A DNA stretch of 7,158 nucleotides from SAR202 cluster bacterium (GTDB lineage: Bacteria; Chloroflexota; Dehalococcoidia; SAR202; GCA-002694895). Shown in pieces: positions 1-6,510 of the stretch. The notes beneath the pieces are model-generated. The model was given only the letters and a program-made list of their open reading frames with translations, was not told the origin of the DNA and ran no database searches. Each line of letters starts with the position of its first letter. The first letter of the stretch is position 1. The position numbers were made by a program, and so were the translations under genes. Where the stretch lies: NCBI GenBank assembly GCA_009391605.1, contig VFGQ01000045.1, forward strand, positions 1 to 7,158, given 5' to 3'.

Positions 1-766
1 TAATTTTTTTATAAGGGTCATCTGAGGTGATGATAGCCTCTCCAATTAAAGCAGCATTACATCCGGCATTTTCTAAAACAGAAATATGTTCTCTGTTAAA
101 AATCCCACTTTCACTAACTTTCAATATATGATCAGGAATTTTTTCCACCAAATTTAATGTTGTATTAATATCAACAGAAAAATCATTTAAATTTCTATTA
201 TTTATTCCTATTATTTTTGTATCTGATACCAGTGCCTTTTCAAGTTCAGTTAAATTATGAACTTCTACTAAACACTCTAAGTTAATATTTTTCGCTAATA
301 ATACAAAATCACTTAATTGCTTCTGAGATAAAATACTTGCTATTAATAAAATAGCATCGGCACCATAAAATTTTGATTCAAAAATTTGATATTGATCAAT
401 GATGAAATCTTTTCTCAACACTGGAGTTGAATCGTATTCATTTAACTTCTTCAAATTAATTATATTATCTAATGAACCTTTAAAAAAATTTTCTTCTGTA
501 ACAACTGATATGGCATTAACATTAGCATCCAAATAATTTTTTGCTAAATTTATAAAATTTTTACCATTCATTAGTTTTCCTTTGCTAGGTGATGTGTCTT
601 TTATTTCTGCTATCAAGCTCACATAATCATTGTTTAATGAATCATAAAGGCTAAAAGAATTACTATCGTAATCTATATTTTTTTTTAATGATTCTATAGA
701 TAATAAATTCTTTTTCTCTATTAAATCATTTTTGATTTCATTGACTATTTTTTCAAGAATATTCAT
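1..766 (-). CDS. trpC: Indole-3-glycerol-phosphate synthase TrpC, 3' end cut by window edge
   Basis: Converts 1-(2-carboxyphenylamino)-1-deoxyribulose 5-phosphate to indole-3-glycerol phosphate, a late cytoplasmic step of tryptophan synthesis. My translation from the ATG at 766 gives 255 residues without a stop. The family is usually 255-270 long, so only the extreme C-terminus should be missing. Family motifs appear in order: IAEIKDTSPSKG (residues 52-63, with Glu54 and Lys56 at the catalytic positions), SVVTEENFFKGS (87-98), VLRKDF (116-121, Lys119 as the second catalytic lysine), LVEVHN (166-171, Glu168), GINNRNL (187-193) and VSESGI (217-222, Glu219), followed by the phosphate-binding end ALIGEAI. 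Residue roles are assigned by analogy with characterised TrpC proteins. The start follows the trpD stop after one base and has no Shine-Dalgarno sequence, so translation is probably coupled. It is a stand-alone TrpC in the visible part; a fusion to TrpF beyond the edge cannot be excluded. Confidence 0.96.
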   Translation of the reverse strand, partial: MNILEKIVNEIKNDLIEKKNLLSIESLKKNIDYDSNSFSLYDSLNNDYVSLIAEIKDTSPSKGKLMNGKNFINLAKNYLDANVNAISVVTEENFFKGSLDNIINLKKLNEYDSTPVLRKDFIIDQYQIFESKFYGADAILLIASILSQKQLSDFVLLAKNINLECLVEVHNLTELEKALVSDTKIIGINNRNLNDFSVDINTTLNLVEKIPDHILKVSESGIFNREHISVLENAGCNAALIGEAIITSDDPYKKI

Positions 767-767
767 T

Positions 768-1826
768 TTAATAATTTTCAGAAAGATTATTTATTAATTT
801 TGCTGCATTTCCATTTTTAATATTATTTTTAGAAATTTCAATTCCTGATTTTATATCTTTTGATTGACCAGAAATATATAATCCTAATCCAGCATTAAGG
901 GCTACACAATCTAATAATTCATAGTTTGCCCCCTCAAATAATTCAATAATTTTAAAAGCGCTTTGTTGAGGAGAATTAACAATTAATTTTTCTATGGGAA
1001 TTGATTTAAGTCCAAATTGAGCTGGATTTATTTTATATTCCCTTAAAGAAGCAGTTGATGTAGCTAGGCTTGCCAATTTATCAGGTATTTTTTCCGTTGA
1101 CGAACCTGGCCTGATTTCCCATACATAAGTATCACCTAAAATACTTGCTTCATCTAATCCTTCCATACCATGAACTACTAATGCTGTTTTATTTAATATT
1201 CGAAGAGCATTTGACATTTTATTTCCAGTGTCAATATCTGGCACTCCAATCATCAAATATTTACAATTTGCGGGATTTGTAAGAGGTCCAAGATTATTAA
1301 ATATAGTTTTGAAACCTAACTCTTTTCTTGTTGGCATAGCATATTTCATAGAAGGGTGAAATTTTTGAGCAAACATAAAAGCAAAATTATACTTGTCTAG
1401 CATTTCAATAGATTTATTAATATCTACATCTATATTTATATTTAAAGCTTCTAATACATCTGCACTTCCACTGTTTCCAGAAGCTGCTCTGTTTCCGTGT
1501 TTGGCTACTTTAATTCCAGAACAAGAAGCAACTAAAGCTGCAGTAGTAGATACATTAAAGGTTGATTGATTATCCCCTCCTGTTCCAACTATATCTAAGC
1601 AGTCATATTTAGTTTCTAATCTTAAAGCATTTTCTTGCATAGATTTTGCCATTCCTGCTATTTCATCTTCAGATTCTCCTTTAAGTGATAAAGAAGTAAG
1701 TATAGAAGAAAGCTTGATTTCAGATATTTTGCCGGACATGATTTGATTCATAAGACCGTAAGATTCTTCAAACGAAAGATTATTTTTATTTAATAATTTA
1801 CTAATAATTTCAGTAATGTTTTTCAT
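768..1826 (-). CDS. trpD: Anthranilate phosphoribosyltransferase TrpD
   Basis: Transfers the phosphoribosyl group of PRPP to anthranilate, the second step of the tryptophan branch, in the cytoplasm. The 352-residue protein has the normal length of stand-alone TrpD and is not fused to TrpG. The N-terminal helical domain is followed by the PRPP/anthranilate-binding motifs: DIVGTGGD (78-85), NVST (91-94), KHGNRAASGNSGSADVLEAL (109-128), FAQKFHPSMK (152-161), FNNLGPLTNP (176-185) and HGMEGLDE (219-226). The C-terminal LNAGLGLYISG segment (310-320) is also typical. One small departure is SPQQSA (285-290), where many homologues have an E-N-A triplet. The ATG lies one base after the trpG stop (TAA-C-ATG) and no Shine-Dalgarno sequence precedes it, which suggests translational coupling to trpG. 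The symbol is used in the sense of the separate transferase. Confidence 0.97.
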   Translation of the reverse strand: MKNITEIISKLLNKNNLSFEESYGLMNQIMSGKISEIKLSSILTSLSLKGESEDEIAGMAKSMQENALRLETKYDCLDIVGTGGDNQSTFNVSTTAALVASCSGIKVAKHGNRAASGNSGSADVLEALNINIDVDINKSIEMLDKYNFAFMFAQKFHPSMKYAMPTRKELGFKTIFNNLGPLTNPANCKYLMIGVPDIDTGNKMSNALRILNKTALVVHGMEGLDEASILGDTYVWEIRPGSSTEKIPDKLASLATSTASLREYKINPAQFGLKSIPIEKLIVNSPQQSAFKIIELFEGANYELLDCVALNAGLGLYISGQSKDIKSGIEISKNNIKNGNAAKLINNLSENY

Positions 1827-1827
1827 G

Positions 1828-2391
1828 TTATATATTTAAAAAATTTAATAAAATTTTTTCACCATAATCAGTACCTATTGACTCAGGATGAAATTGTATC
1901 CCATACATGGGAAAAGTTTTATGCGCAATGCCCATCACCAGACCATCTTCAGTCCATGCTATCTTATCAAAATCTTTGTTTAATGATTGTTCATTTATTA
2001 TCAAAGAATGATAACGCATAGCATTAAAAGGATTTGGTACTTCTTTGAATATTTCATTATCATTATGCTTTATTAAAGATGTTTTTCCATGAAAAATTGA
2101 TGGTGCCTTTTCTATATCAGAATCAAATGTATAGCCAATAACTTGATGCCCCAAACAAACTCCAAGTATAGGTATTAATGGCCCAAATTCTTTAATTACA
2201 TCACTACATATTCCTGAGTTTTTCGGATGTGAAGGGCCTGGAGAAATGATTATTTTATTAGGCTTCAAATCATGAATTTTATCTAAAGTTATTTCATCAT
2301 TTCTATGCACTATAGTATCTTCAAAATGTTTGGCAGCAATTTGATATATATTATATGTGAAACTGTCGTAATTATCTAAAATTAAAATCAT
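1828..2391 (-). CDS. trpG: Anthranilate synthase glutamine amidotransferase subunit TrpG
   Basis: Class I glutamine amidotransferase that supplies ammonia to TrpE for making anthranilate from chorismate. From the ATG at 2391 it is 187 residues, the usual size, and starts with the family N-terminus MILILDNYDSFTYN. Visible motifs are SPGPSHP (50-56, oxyanion region), GVCLGHQ (77-83, nucleophile Cys79), PSIFHGK (97-103), MRYHSL (125-130) and FHPES (167-171, His168 and Glu170 of the triad). The frame stays open further upstream to a TTG at 2430, but that extension lies inside the end of trpE and precedes the conserved N-terminus, so I reject it. The chosen ATG follows the trpE stop after one base. 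A PabA-like double role, also serving 4-amino-4-deoxychorismate synthase, is possible for this family, but the position next to trpE supports TrpG. Confidence 0.95.
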   Translation of the reverse strand: MILILDNYDSFTYNIYQIAAKHFEDTIVHRNDEITLDKIHDLKPNKIIISPGPSHPKNSGICSDVIKEFGPLIPILGVCLGHQVIGYTFDSDIEKAPSIFHGKTSLIKHNDNEIFKEVPNPFNAMRYHSLIINEQSLNKDFDKIAWTEDGLVMGIAHKTFPMYGIQFHPESIGTDYGEKILLNFLNI

Positions 2392-2392
2392 T

Positions 2393-3847
2393 TTATTTAA
2401 ATAAAAATTCTCCTTTTTCTGCAATCTCAATGGCTTTTAATAATGCTTCAATTTTATGCAAATGTTCCTCAAATTCCAATTCAGGTATACTGTCATACAC
2501 TATTCCTCCACCTGATTGAACCGATGCTATCCCATTTTTAATAAATAATGTCCTCAAGGTTATTGCCACCTCTAAATTATCAAAAAAATCAAAGAATCCT
2601 ATGGCTCCTGCATAAGGTCCTCTTTTATCATTTTCTAATTCAGATATTAATTGCATGGCTCTAATTTTTGGAGCACCTGATACTGTACCTGCTGGAAAAC
2701 AAGACTGAAAAACCTCTAATGCTGATATATCCTCTTTCTTCTTACCTATAACTTTAGAAACTATATGCATGACATGTGAAAATTTTTTGATATCCATAAA
2801 TTCAGTAACAGCCACTGTTCCTGGTTCACTTACTTTCCCAACATCATTTCTAGCCAGGTCTACTAACATAATATGCTCAGCATTCTCTTTAGGATCAGCA
2901 ATCAGTTCTTTTTCAATTTCCTTATCCTCTAATTCAGTTAATCCTCTTGGTCTGGTTCCCGCTATAGGTACTGAAGTAATATTTTTATTTTCAACTTGAA
3001 CCAATAATTCAGGAGAAGCACCTACAATGTAATGATCATCAAAATCCAAATAATACATAAAAGGAGAAGGATTTAATGATCTTAAAGTTCTATATATCAT
3101 AAATGGATGAACATCTGTTTTTTTAGAAATTCTCCTAGAAAAAACTGCTTGTATTATTTCTCCATCTTCAATATATTCTTTTATTTCTTTAACTTTTTCA
3201 ATGAATTCTGTTTTAGATATATTTTCAGAAGCTTTTTGGAATTGATTTTCAAAATTTGGATTTTGAAGATTATTTGGTTGAGAGTTTAATCTGTTTTGAA
3301 TATCATCTATTTTTTTATATGTTGATTCATATACTTCTCTAGAATTACCTTTAGAACAATCTGCATAAGATATAATCAACAATTTGTGTTTTAAATGATC
3401 ATAAACCAAAAAATCTTTAACAAACAAAAAGCAAGCCTCCGGCAAATCCAATCCTTGATCATTAGGTAATTTTATATTATCAAAATATTTAACTGCATCA
3501 TATGAAATATATCCTATAAGTCCTCCAAAAAATCTTTCCATCCATTCAGGTTTAACTACATTGATATTATCCAACAAATCAGATACTAAGTTGAGTGGAT
3601 TCTTAAATCCGTTACCTGTATTCCCTGAATCAAACTTCTCATAACCGCCAATTCCAATAAAACTATATCTTGCAATGGACTCTCCTCCTTCCACGCTTTC
3701 TAACAAAAAAGAATTTGCTCCATTTGATACTTTTAAAAAAATAGATACAGGAGTTTCTAAATCCATATATAGTTCTCTACCTAGAGCAATAAAACTCTTA
3801 CCATCATATTCTTTTTCAAATTCTTTATAATTAACAATATTTTTCAT
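2393..3847 (-). CDS. trpE: Anthranilate synthase component I TrpE
   Basis: Chorismate-using enzyme that forms anthranilate with ammonia from TrpG, the committed step to tryptophan. It is 484 residues, a normal stand-alone length. The N-terminal domain contains [10 protein letters not shown] (47-56), whose LLES motif belongs to the allosteric tryptophan site in studied TrpE proteins, so feedback inhibition is likely (inference). The C-terminal chorismate-binding domain shows GASPELLV (276-283), PIAGTRPRG (294-302), [17 protein letters not shown] (321-337), [14 protein letters not shown] (385-398), GPYAGAIG (410-417) and QSGGGIV (444-450). The LLES motif and the adjacent trpG and trpD favour TrpE over PabB. 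Its ATG follows the trpS stop with no intervening base (TAAATG), and only a weak GGG lies about 12 bases upstream. Translation is therefore probably coupled to trpS. Confidence 0.97.
   Translation of the reverse strand: MKNIVNYKEFEKEYDGKSFIALGRELYMDLETPVSIFLKVSNGANSFLLESVEGGESIARYSFIGIGGYEKFDSGNTGNGFKNPLNLVSDLLDNINVVKPEWMERFFGGLIGYISYDAVKYFDNIKLPNDQGLDLPEACFLFVKDFLVYDHLKHKLLIISYADCSKGNSREVYESTYKKIDDIQNRLNSQPNNLQNPNFENQFQKASENISKTEFIEKVKEIKEYIEDGEIIQAVFSRRISKKTDVHPFMIYRTLRSLNPSPFMYYLDFDDHYIVGASPELLVQVENKNITSVPIAGTRPRGLTELEDKEIEKELIADPKENAEHIMLVDLARNDVGKVSEPGTVAVTEFMDIKKFSHVMHIVSKVIGKKKEDISALEVFQSCFPAGTVSGAPKIRAMQLISELENDKRGPYAGAIGFFDFFDNLEVAITLRTLFIKNGIASVQSGGGIVYDSIPELEFEEHLHKIEALLKAIEIAEKGEFLFK
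2410..2415 (-). promoter_or_regulatory. Distant Shine-Dalgarno-like AAGGAG ahead of trpG
   Basis: A good AAGGAG lies inside the last codons of trpE, but 18 bases separate it from the trpG ATG at 2391, which is much longer than the usual 5-9. No better-placed start codon follows it, and the conserved TrpG N-terminus fixes the ATG at 2391. It may help retain ribosomes that finish trpE and reinitiate at trpG, or it may be chance within lysine and glutamate codons. Confidence 0.3.
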
Positions 3848-4846
3848 TTATATGAAACCCATTTTATTTTTCATTTCCATAACTTTTGGTTCTGAAATAG
3901 AACGTGCATTTTCAGCACCAATTTCCAATAAACGATCTAATTCTGAAGGATCACTCATAAATTCTTGATATTTAGCCCTAATTGGAGATATAGTATCAAC
4001 TACTATTTCTCCAACTTTTTCTTTCAATACACCATAACCTTTTGTCCCTTCAAAATCCTTTTCCACATTCTCAACAGATTTTCCAGTTATTACCTTGTAT
4101 ATCCCTAATAAATTATTTACACCAGCTTTATCTTTATCTGCAGAAAATTTAATTTCATTACCTGAATCAGTTACTGCTCTTTTAATTGTTTTAATAATTT
4201 CAGCATCACTATCTAATAATCCAACTACACCGCCATCATTTTCCTGGAAACTTTTAGACATTTTTGATAAAGGGTTACTTAAATTCATTACACGTGCACC
4301 TATATCTAGGACAATTGGTTCAGGTAAAACAAATGTCTCACCAAACAAATTATTAAACCTTTGCGCTATATCTCTTGATAATTCAACATGTTGTTTTTGA
4401 TCTTCGCCTATAGGTACCTCATTGGCATCGTATAAAATAATATCACCTGCCTGTAATACTGGATAATCAAGTAAAGCTGCTGAAATACTATTTAATTTAT
4501 CTTTTTTATCCTTATATTGAGTCATTCTTTCTAACCAACCGAGAGGAGTTACACAATTTAAAAGCCAGCAAGCTTCAGCATGAGCTCTTACTTGGCTTTG
4601 TATAAAAATAGTAGATATATTAGGATCAAGCCCGCATGCAAAAAGCATTGCAGCCAAACTCCTAGTATTATCTCTCAATTCTTGAGAATCTCTTAAAATT
4701 GTATGAGCATGTAAATCAACAATACAATAAAAATTTTGCTTACCTTTACCCTGATTCTCAACCCATTGTCTAACAGCACCCAAATAATTCCCTAAATGCA
4801 TATCTCCTGATGGTTGTATACCACTAAATACTCTAATTTCACTCAT
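3848..4846 (-). CDS. trpS: Tryptophan--tRNA ligase TrpS (bacterial class Ic)
   Basis: Charges tRNA-Trp with tryptophan using ATP, in the cytoplasm. At 332 residues it has the normal size of bacterial TrpRS. The Rossmann fold opens with FSGIQPSGDMHLGNYLGA, where HLGN (17-20) is the HIGH signature, and the second signature KMSKS is at 195-199. Also typical are DLHAHT (44-49), QAGDIILYDANEVPIGEDQ (132-150, with Asp135 at the position that reads the indole nitrogen in known TrpRS) and QHVELSRDIAQRFN (152-165). It is the first gene after the T-box leader, with a start 21 bases beyond the terminator U-tract. It therefore shares one regulated transcript with trpEGDC. The product should lower uncharged tRNA-Trp, the signal that turns the operon on, closing a feedback loop (inference). 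Confidence 0.98.
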   Translation of the reverse strand: MSEIRVFSGIQPSGDMHLGNYLGAVRQWVENQGKGKQNFYCIVDLHAHTILRDSQELRDNTRSLAAMLFACGLDPNISTIFIQSQVRAHAEACWLLNCVTPLGWLERMTQYKDKKDKLNSISAALLDYPVLQAGDIILYDANEVPIGEDQKQHVELSRDIAQRFNNLFGETFVLPEPIVLDIGARVMNLSNPLSKMSKSFQENDGGVVGLLDSDAEIIKTIKRAVTDSGNEIKFSADKDKAGVNNLLGIYKVITGKSVENVEKDFEGTKGYGVLKEKVGEIVVDTISPIRAKYQEFMSDPSELDRLLEIGAENARSISEPKVMEMKNKMGFI

Positions 4847-4852
4847 TATTTT

Positions 4853-4856
4853 CCCT
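4853..4856 (-). promoter_or_regulatory. Ribosome binding site of trpS
   Basis: AGGG (within TTTTAGGGAAAA) lies 6 bases before the trpS ATG at 4846. It is the only reasonably placed Shine-Dalgarno sequence in the operon. It lies just downstream of the leader terminator, so it appears only in read-through transcripts. Confidence 0.65.
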
Positions 4857-4867
4857 AAAATTTAAAT

Positions 4868-4897
4868 AAAAAAAACCGTCCACAAAGGGACGGTTTT
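4868..4897 (-). terminator. Regulated intrinsic terminator of the T-box leader
   Basis: Read on the minus strand, AAAACCGTCC pairs with GGACGGTTTT (10 base pairs with a perfect CCGTCC/GGACGG core) around the loop CTTTGT, and a run of eight T follows. Its 5' arm (CCGTCC) is also the 3' arm of the antiterminator, so only one of the two structures can form. The T tract ends 21 bases before trpS. This is the layout of transcription-attenuating T-boxes. Confidence 0.95.
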
Positions 4898-4914
4898 ACC
4901 GCGGTGCCACCCTT
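4885..4914 (-). promoter_or_regulatory. T-box antiterminator
   Basis: AAGGG (4914-4910) can pair with CCCTT (4889-4885), and GCGG (4902-4899) with CCGT (4893-4890). This leaves the canonical seven-base bulge TGGCACC (4909-4903) and a small TAAAA loop. The bulge's TGGC can pair with a tRNA end GCCA, that is, discriminator base G73 followed by CCA, which is the discriminator of bacterial tRNA-Trp. This independently supports the tryptophan assignment. The helix shares bases 4893-4888 with the terminator stem. Confidence 0.92.
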
Positions 4915-5010
4915 ATTACTATCATAAAAATAATAGTCACTTAAACAGCTCAAGAAAGTAACGCTTCCTTACGTAAATAAATAACAAAATTATTGTTTCA
5001 GCTCACAGGT

Positions 5011-5013
5011 CCA
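5011..5013 (-). promoter_or_regulatory. T-box specifier codon TGG (Trp)
   Basis: The codon lies in GAA-TGG-ACC followed by TGTGAGCTG, matching the usual specifier-loop context in which GAA precedes the specifier and an A follows it, with a GAGC element shortly after. TGG pairs with the CCA anticodon of tRNA-Trp, in agreement with the downstream trpS and trpEGDC. The assignment rests on motif alignment by eye. Confidence 0.88.
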
Positions 5014-5125
5014 TTCTATATAATTACTCTAATTTGGATCACAGCTAGTTTTCACTATCCAAAATTCTCTCTTTAAAATTTAAATATATATACTATTCTG
5101 ATCATAGCCTTTATTATTTATCAAA

Positions 5126-5154
5126 AGTATAGTAGTCACAATCCCTTCTGTCAA
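5126..5154 (-). promoter_or_regulatory. Sigma-70-type promoter of the trp operon
   Basis: On the minus strand a perfect -35 TTGACA (5154-5149) is followed after exactly 17 bases by the -10 hexamer TATACT (5131-5126), which has five of six consensus bases. Transcription should start near 5119, giving a leader of about 270 bases before trpS, enough for the whole T-box. I see no operator-like inverted repeat over it, which fits control by attenuation rather than by a repressor. Confidence 0.88.
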
Positions 5155-5207
5155 TTATCATTAAGTACATCAAATTAAATCATTTTTTTAATATCAATAT
5201 ATACATA

Positions 5208-5303
5208 ATGAATACAAATCAAAATATATCTCTTAAAATAAATAAAAAAATTACATATATCAATTTATCAGAAGCAGAAAAAACAATGGAATTTCAAAGG
5301 TAA
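5208..5303 (+). CDS. Possible 31-residue ORF just upstream of the CoA-transferase (doubtful)
   Basis: ATG at 5208 opens 31 codons ending with TAA at 5301-5303, four bases before the CoA-transferase ATG and overlapping its ribosome binding site. The peptide begins MNTNQNISLK and ends AEKTMEFQR. It is polar, with no membrane segment or recognisable motif. No Shine-Dalgarno sequence precedes its ATG, and it is in a different frame from the CoA-transferase. In such AT-rich DNA an ORF of this size can easily arise by chance. If real, it could be a coupled leader peptide. I do not recognise it. The rest of the spacer (5155-5207) shows no convincing feature. Confidence 0.15.
   Translation: MNTNQNISLKINKKITYINLSEAEKTMEFQR
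5296..5300 (+). promoter_or_regulatory. Ribosome binding site of the CoA-transferase
   Basis: AAAGG lies 7 bases before the ATG at 5308, a normal spacing. It supports this start over any later methionine and agrees with the conserved N-terminus LDGLKVIDCTQILAGPF. Confidence 0.7.
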
Positions 5304-5307
5304 TTAA

Positions 5308-6510
5308 ATGAATAATATTTTAGATGGATTAAAAGTTATAGATTGTACACAAATACTTGCAGGTCCATTTTGTACAATGATGCTTGGTGATATGGGGGCA
5401 GATATAATCAAAATAGAAAAACCTAACGGAGGAGATGATATCAGAAGATTTGGCCCGCCATTTATTGATGGTGAATCCGCAGCATTTTTAATGATAAATA
5501 GAAACAAAAAAAGTTTAGCTTTAAATATGAAAGACCCAAAAGGACTCAAAATTTTAACAGATTTAATCAAAAATGCTGATGTTTTTATCCAAAATTTCAG
5601 ACCAGGTTCGTTAGAAAAAATGGGGCTTGGATTCGATGATGTGATAAACAAAATAAACCCAAAAATAATATATTGCAGTATTTCAGGTTTCGGAACAACC
5701 GGGCCATATAAAGATCGTCCTGGATTTGATCTAATAGCTCAAGGAATGTCTGGACTTATGAGTTTAACTGGTACCCCAAACGGAGACCCTGTTAAAATTG
5801 GAGTCCCAATATGTGATCTAAATGCAGGATCTTATGCTGCTATGGGAATACTTGCTGCATACATAAAAAGGTTGAAAACTAATAAAGGTCAATTTGTTGA
5901 AACTTCACTATTAGAATCTGGTCTATCTTACACAATTTGGGAATCAGGAATTTATTTTGCAACAAAAGAAATATCTTCTCAAAGCGGAACAGCCCACAGA
6001 CTTTCAGCTCCATATCAAGCATTTAAAACTAATGATGGATATATAAATATTGGTGCAGCAAATCAACCTAATTGGGAAAAACTTTGTCATGCTATAAACA
6101 AACCTGAATTTATAACAAAAGAAGAATATTTAGACAACTCATCTAGAATGAATAATATAGATCAATTGGTCAAATTATTAAATGAAGAATTTGAATTAAG
6201 AACTACTTCAGAATGGGTAGAAATATTAATTTCTGCTGGAGTACCTTGCGGCCCAATTTTAAATATGCATGAAGTATTAAATCATGAACAAATAAAAGAT
6301 AGAGAAACTGTAATAGATTTAAATCATACTAAACTAGGTAAAATACAAAATTTAAGTTTTCCAATAAAATTTTCAGACAATCCACAAAGCTTAAAACTTC
6401 CTCCCCCTCTATTAGGTGAACATAATGATGAAATTTTAAAAGACCTTGGATATTCTGACAAAGAAATCAGTGAATTAAAATCAGAATCAGTAATTACTCA
6501 ATCTAATTAA
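5308..6510 (+). CDS. Family III CoA-transferase (CaiB/BaiF family)
   Basis: Moves coenzyme A between carboxylic acids through an aspartyl intermediate; cytoplasmic. The 400-residue protein has the normal family length. Seen in order: N-terminal LDGLKVIDCTQILAGPFCT (5-23), LGDMGADIIKIEKPNGGDD (26-44), NRNKKSLALNMKDPKG (64-79), DVFIQNFRPGSLEKMGLG (91-108), SISGFGTTGPYKDRPGFD (124-141), QGMSGLMSLTG (145-155), then VPICDLNAGSYAA (166-178) with Asp170 as the likely catalytic aspartate. Later come YQAFKTNDGYINI (236-248), GVPCGPI (311-317) and the C-terminal GEHNDEIL (370-377). The substrate cannot be read from these motifs: formyl-, carnitine-, succinyl-, mesaconyl- and bile-acid-CoA transferases share them. 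No partner acyl-CoA enzyme is next to it. It is divergent from the trp operon, and its own promoter is not clear. Confidence 0.93.
   Translation: MNNILDGLKVIDCTQILAGPFCTMMLGDMGADIIKIEKPNGGDDIRRFGPPFIDGESAAFLMINRNKKSLALNMKDPKGLKILTDLIKNADVFIQNFRPGSLEKMGLGFDDVINKINPKIIYCSISGFGTTGPYKDRPGFDLIAQGMSGLMSLTGTPNGDPVKIGVPICDLNAGSYAAMGILAAYIKRLKTNKGQFVETSLLESGLSYTIWESGIYFATKEISSQSGTAHRLSAPYQAFKTNDGYINIGAANQPNWEKLCHAINKPEFITKEEYLDNSSRMNNIDQLVKLLNEEFELRTTSEWVEILISAGVPCGPILNMHEVLNHEQIKDRETVIDLNHTKLGKIQNLSFPIKFSDNPQSLKLPPPLLGEHNDEILKDLGYSDKEISELKSESVITQSN

Larger units (their letters stand above)
4868..5080 (-). promoter_or_regulatory. T-box riboswitch reading tRNA-Trp
   Basis: Untranslated leader that binds uncharged tRNA and decides whether RNA polymerase continues into trpS-trpEGDC. 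In order on the minus strand it shows: the GA-rich motif AGAGAGAA at 5072-5065; GGATAGTG at 5060-5053, matching the conserved distal part of stem I; a stem TTTGGAT/ATCCAAA; the specifier context AGAATGGACCTGTGAGCTG near 5015-5000; a stem II hairpin AAGGAAG/CTTTCTT (4970-4952); a stem III hairpin ACTATTA/TGATAGT (4937-4918); the T-box sequence AAGGGTGGCACCGCGG (4914-4899); and the terminator. The exact 5' limit of stem I is estimated by eye. With the promoter this accounts for nearly all of the gene-free stretch from 4847 to 5154. Confidence 0.95.

Noticed and set aside
2391..2430. Upstream TTG start giving a 200-residue TrpG
   Set aside because: The extra 13 residues are encoded by the end of trpE in another frame and precede the conserved TrpG N-terminus; ATG at 2391 fits family length and the operon's junction pattern.
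2769..3289. Plus-strand ORFs of 76 and 60 codons opposite trpE
   Set aside because: They lie antisense within a well-conserved gene and their low-complexity translations show no family motif.
2393..3847. PabB (aminodeoxychorismate synthase) instead of TrpE
   Set aside because: The LLES allosteric motif, the AGTVSGAPK segment and the trpG-trpD-trpC neighbours favour TrpE.
4095..4400. Plus-strand ORF of 101 codons opposite trpS
   Set aside because: Antisense to conserved TrpS regions including KMSKS; no motifs and no ribosome binding site.
4868..4897. Leader hairpin as a bidirectional terminator
   Set aside because: On the plus strand only four T follow the stem and no plus-strand gene ends there; the eight-T tract and the T-box context place it on the minus strand.
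5204..5209. CATAAT as a -10 box for the CoA-transferase
   Set aside because: Five of six bases match, but no -35-like hexamer lies 16-18 bases upstream, and such matches are common in AT-rich DNA.
5304..5651. Minus-strand ORF of 115 codons opposite the CoA-transferase
   Set aside because: Antisense to the conserved N-terminal domain of the CoA-transferase; its composition only reflects the opposite strand.
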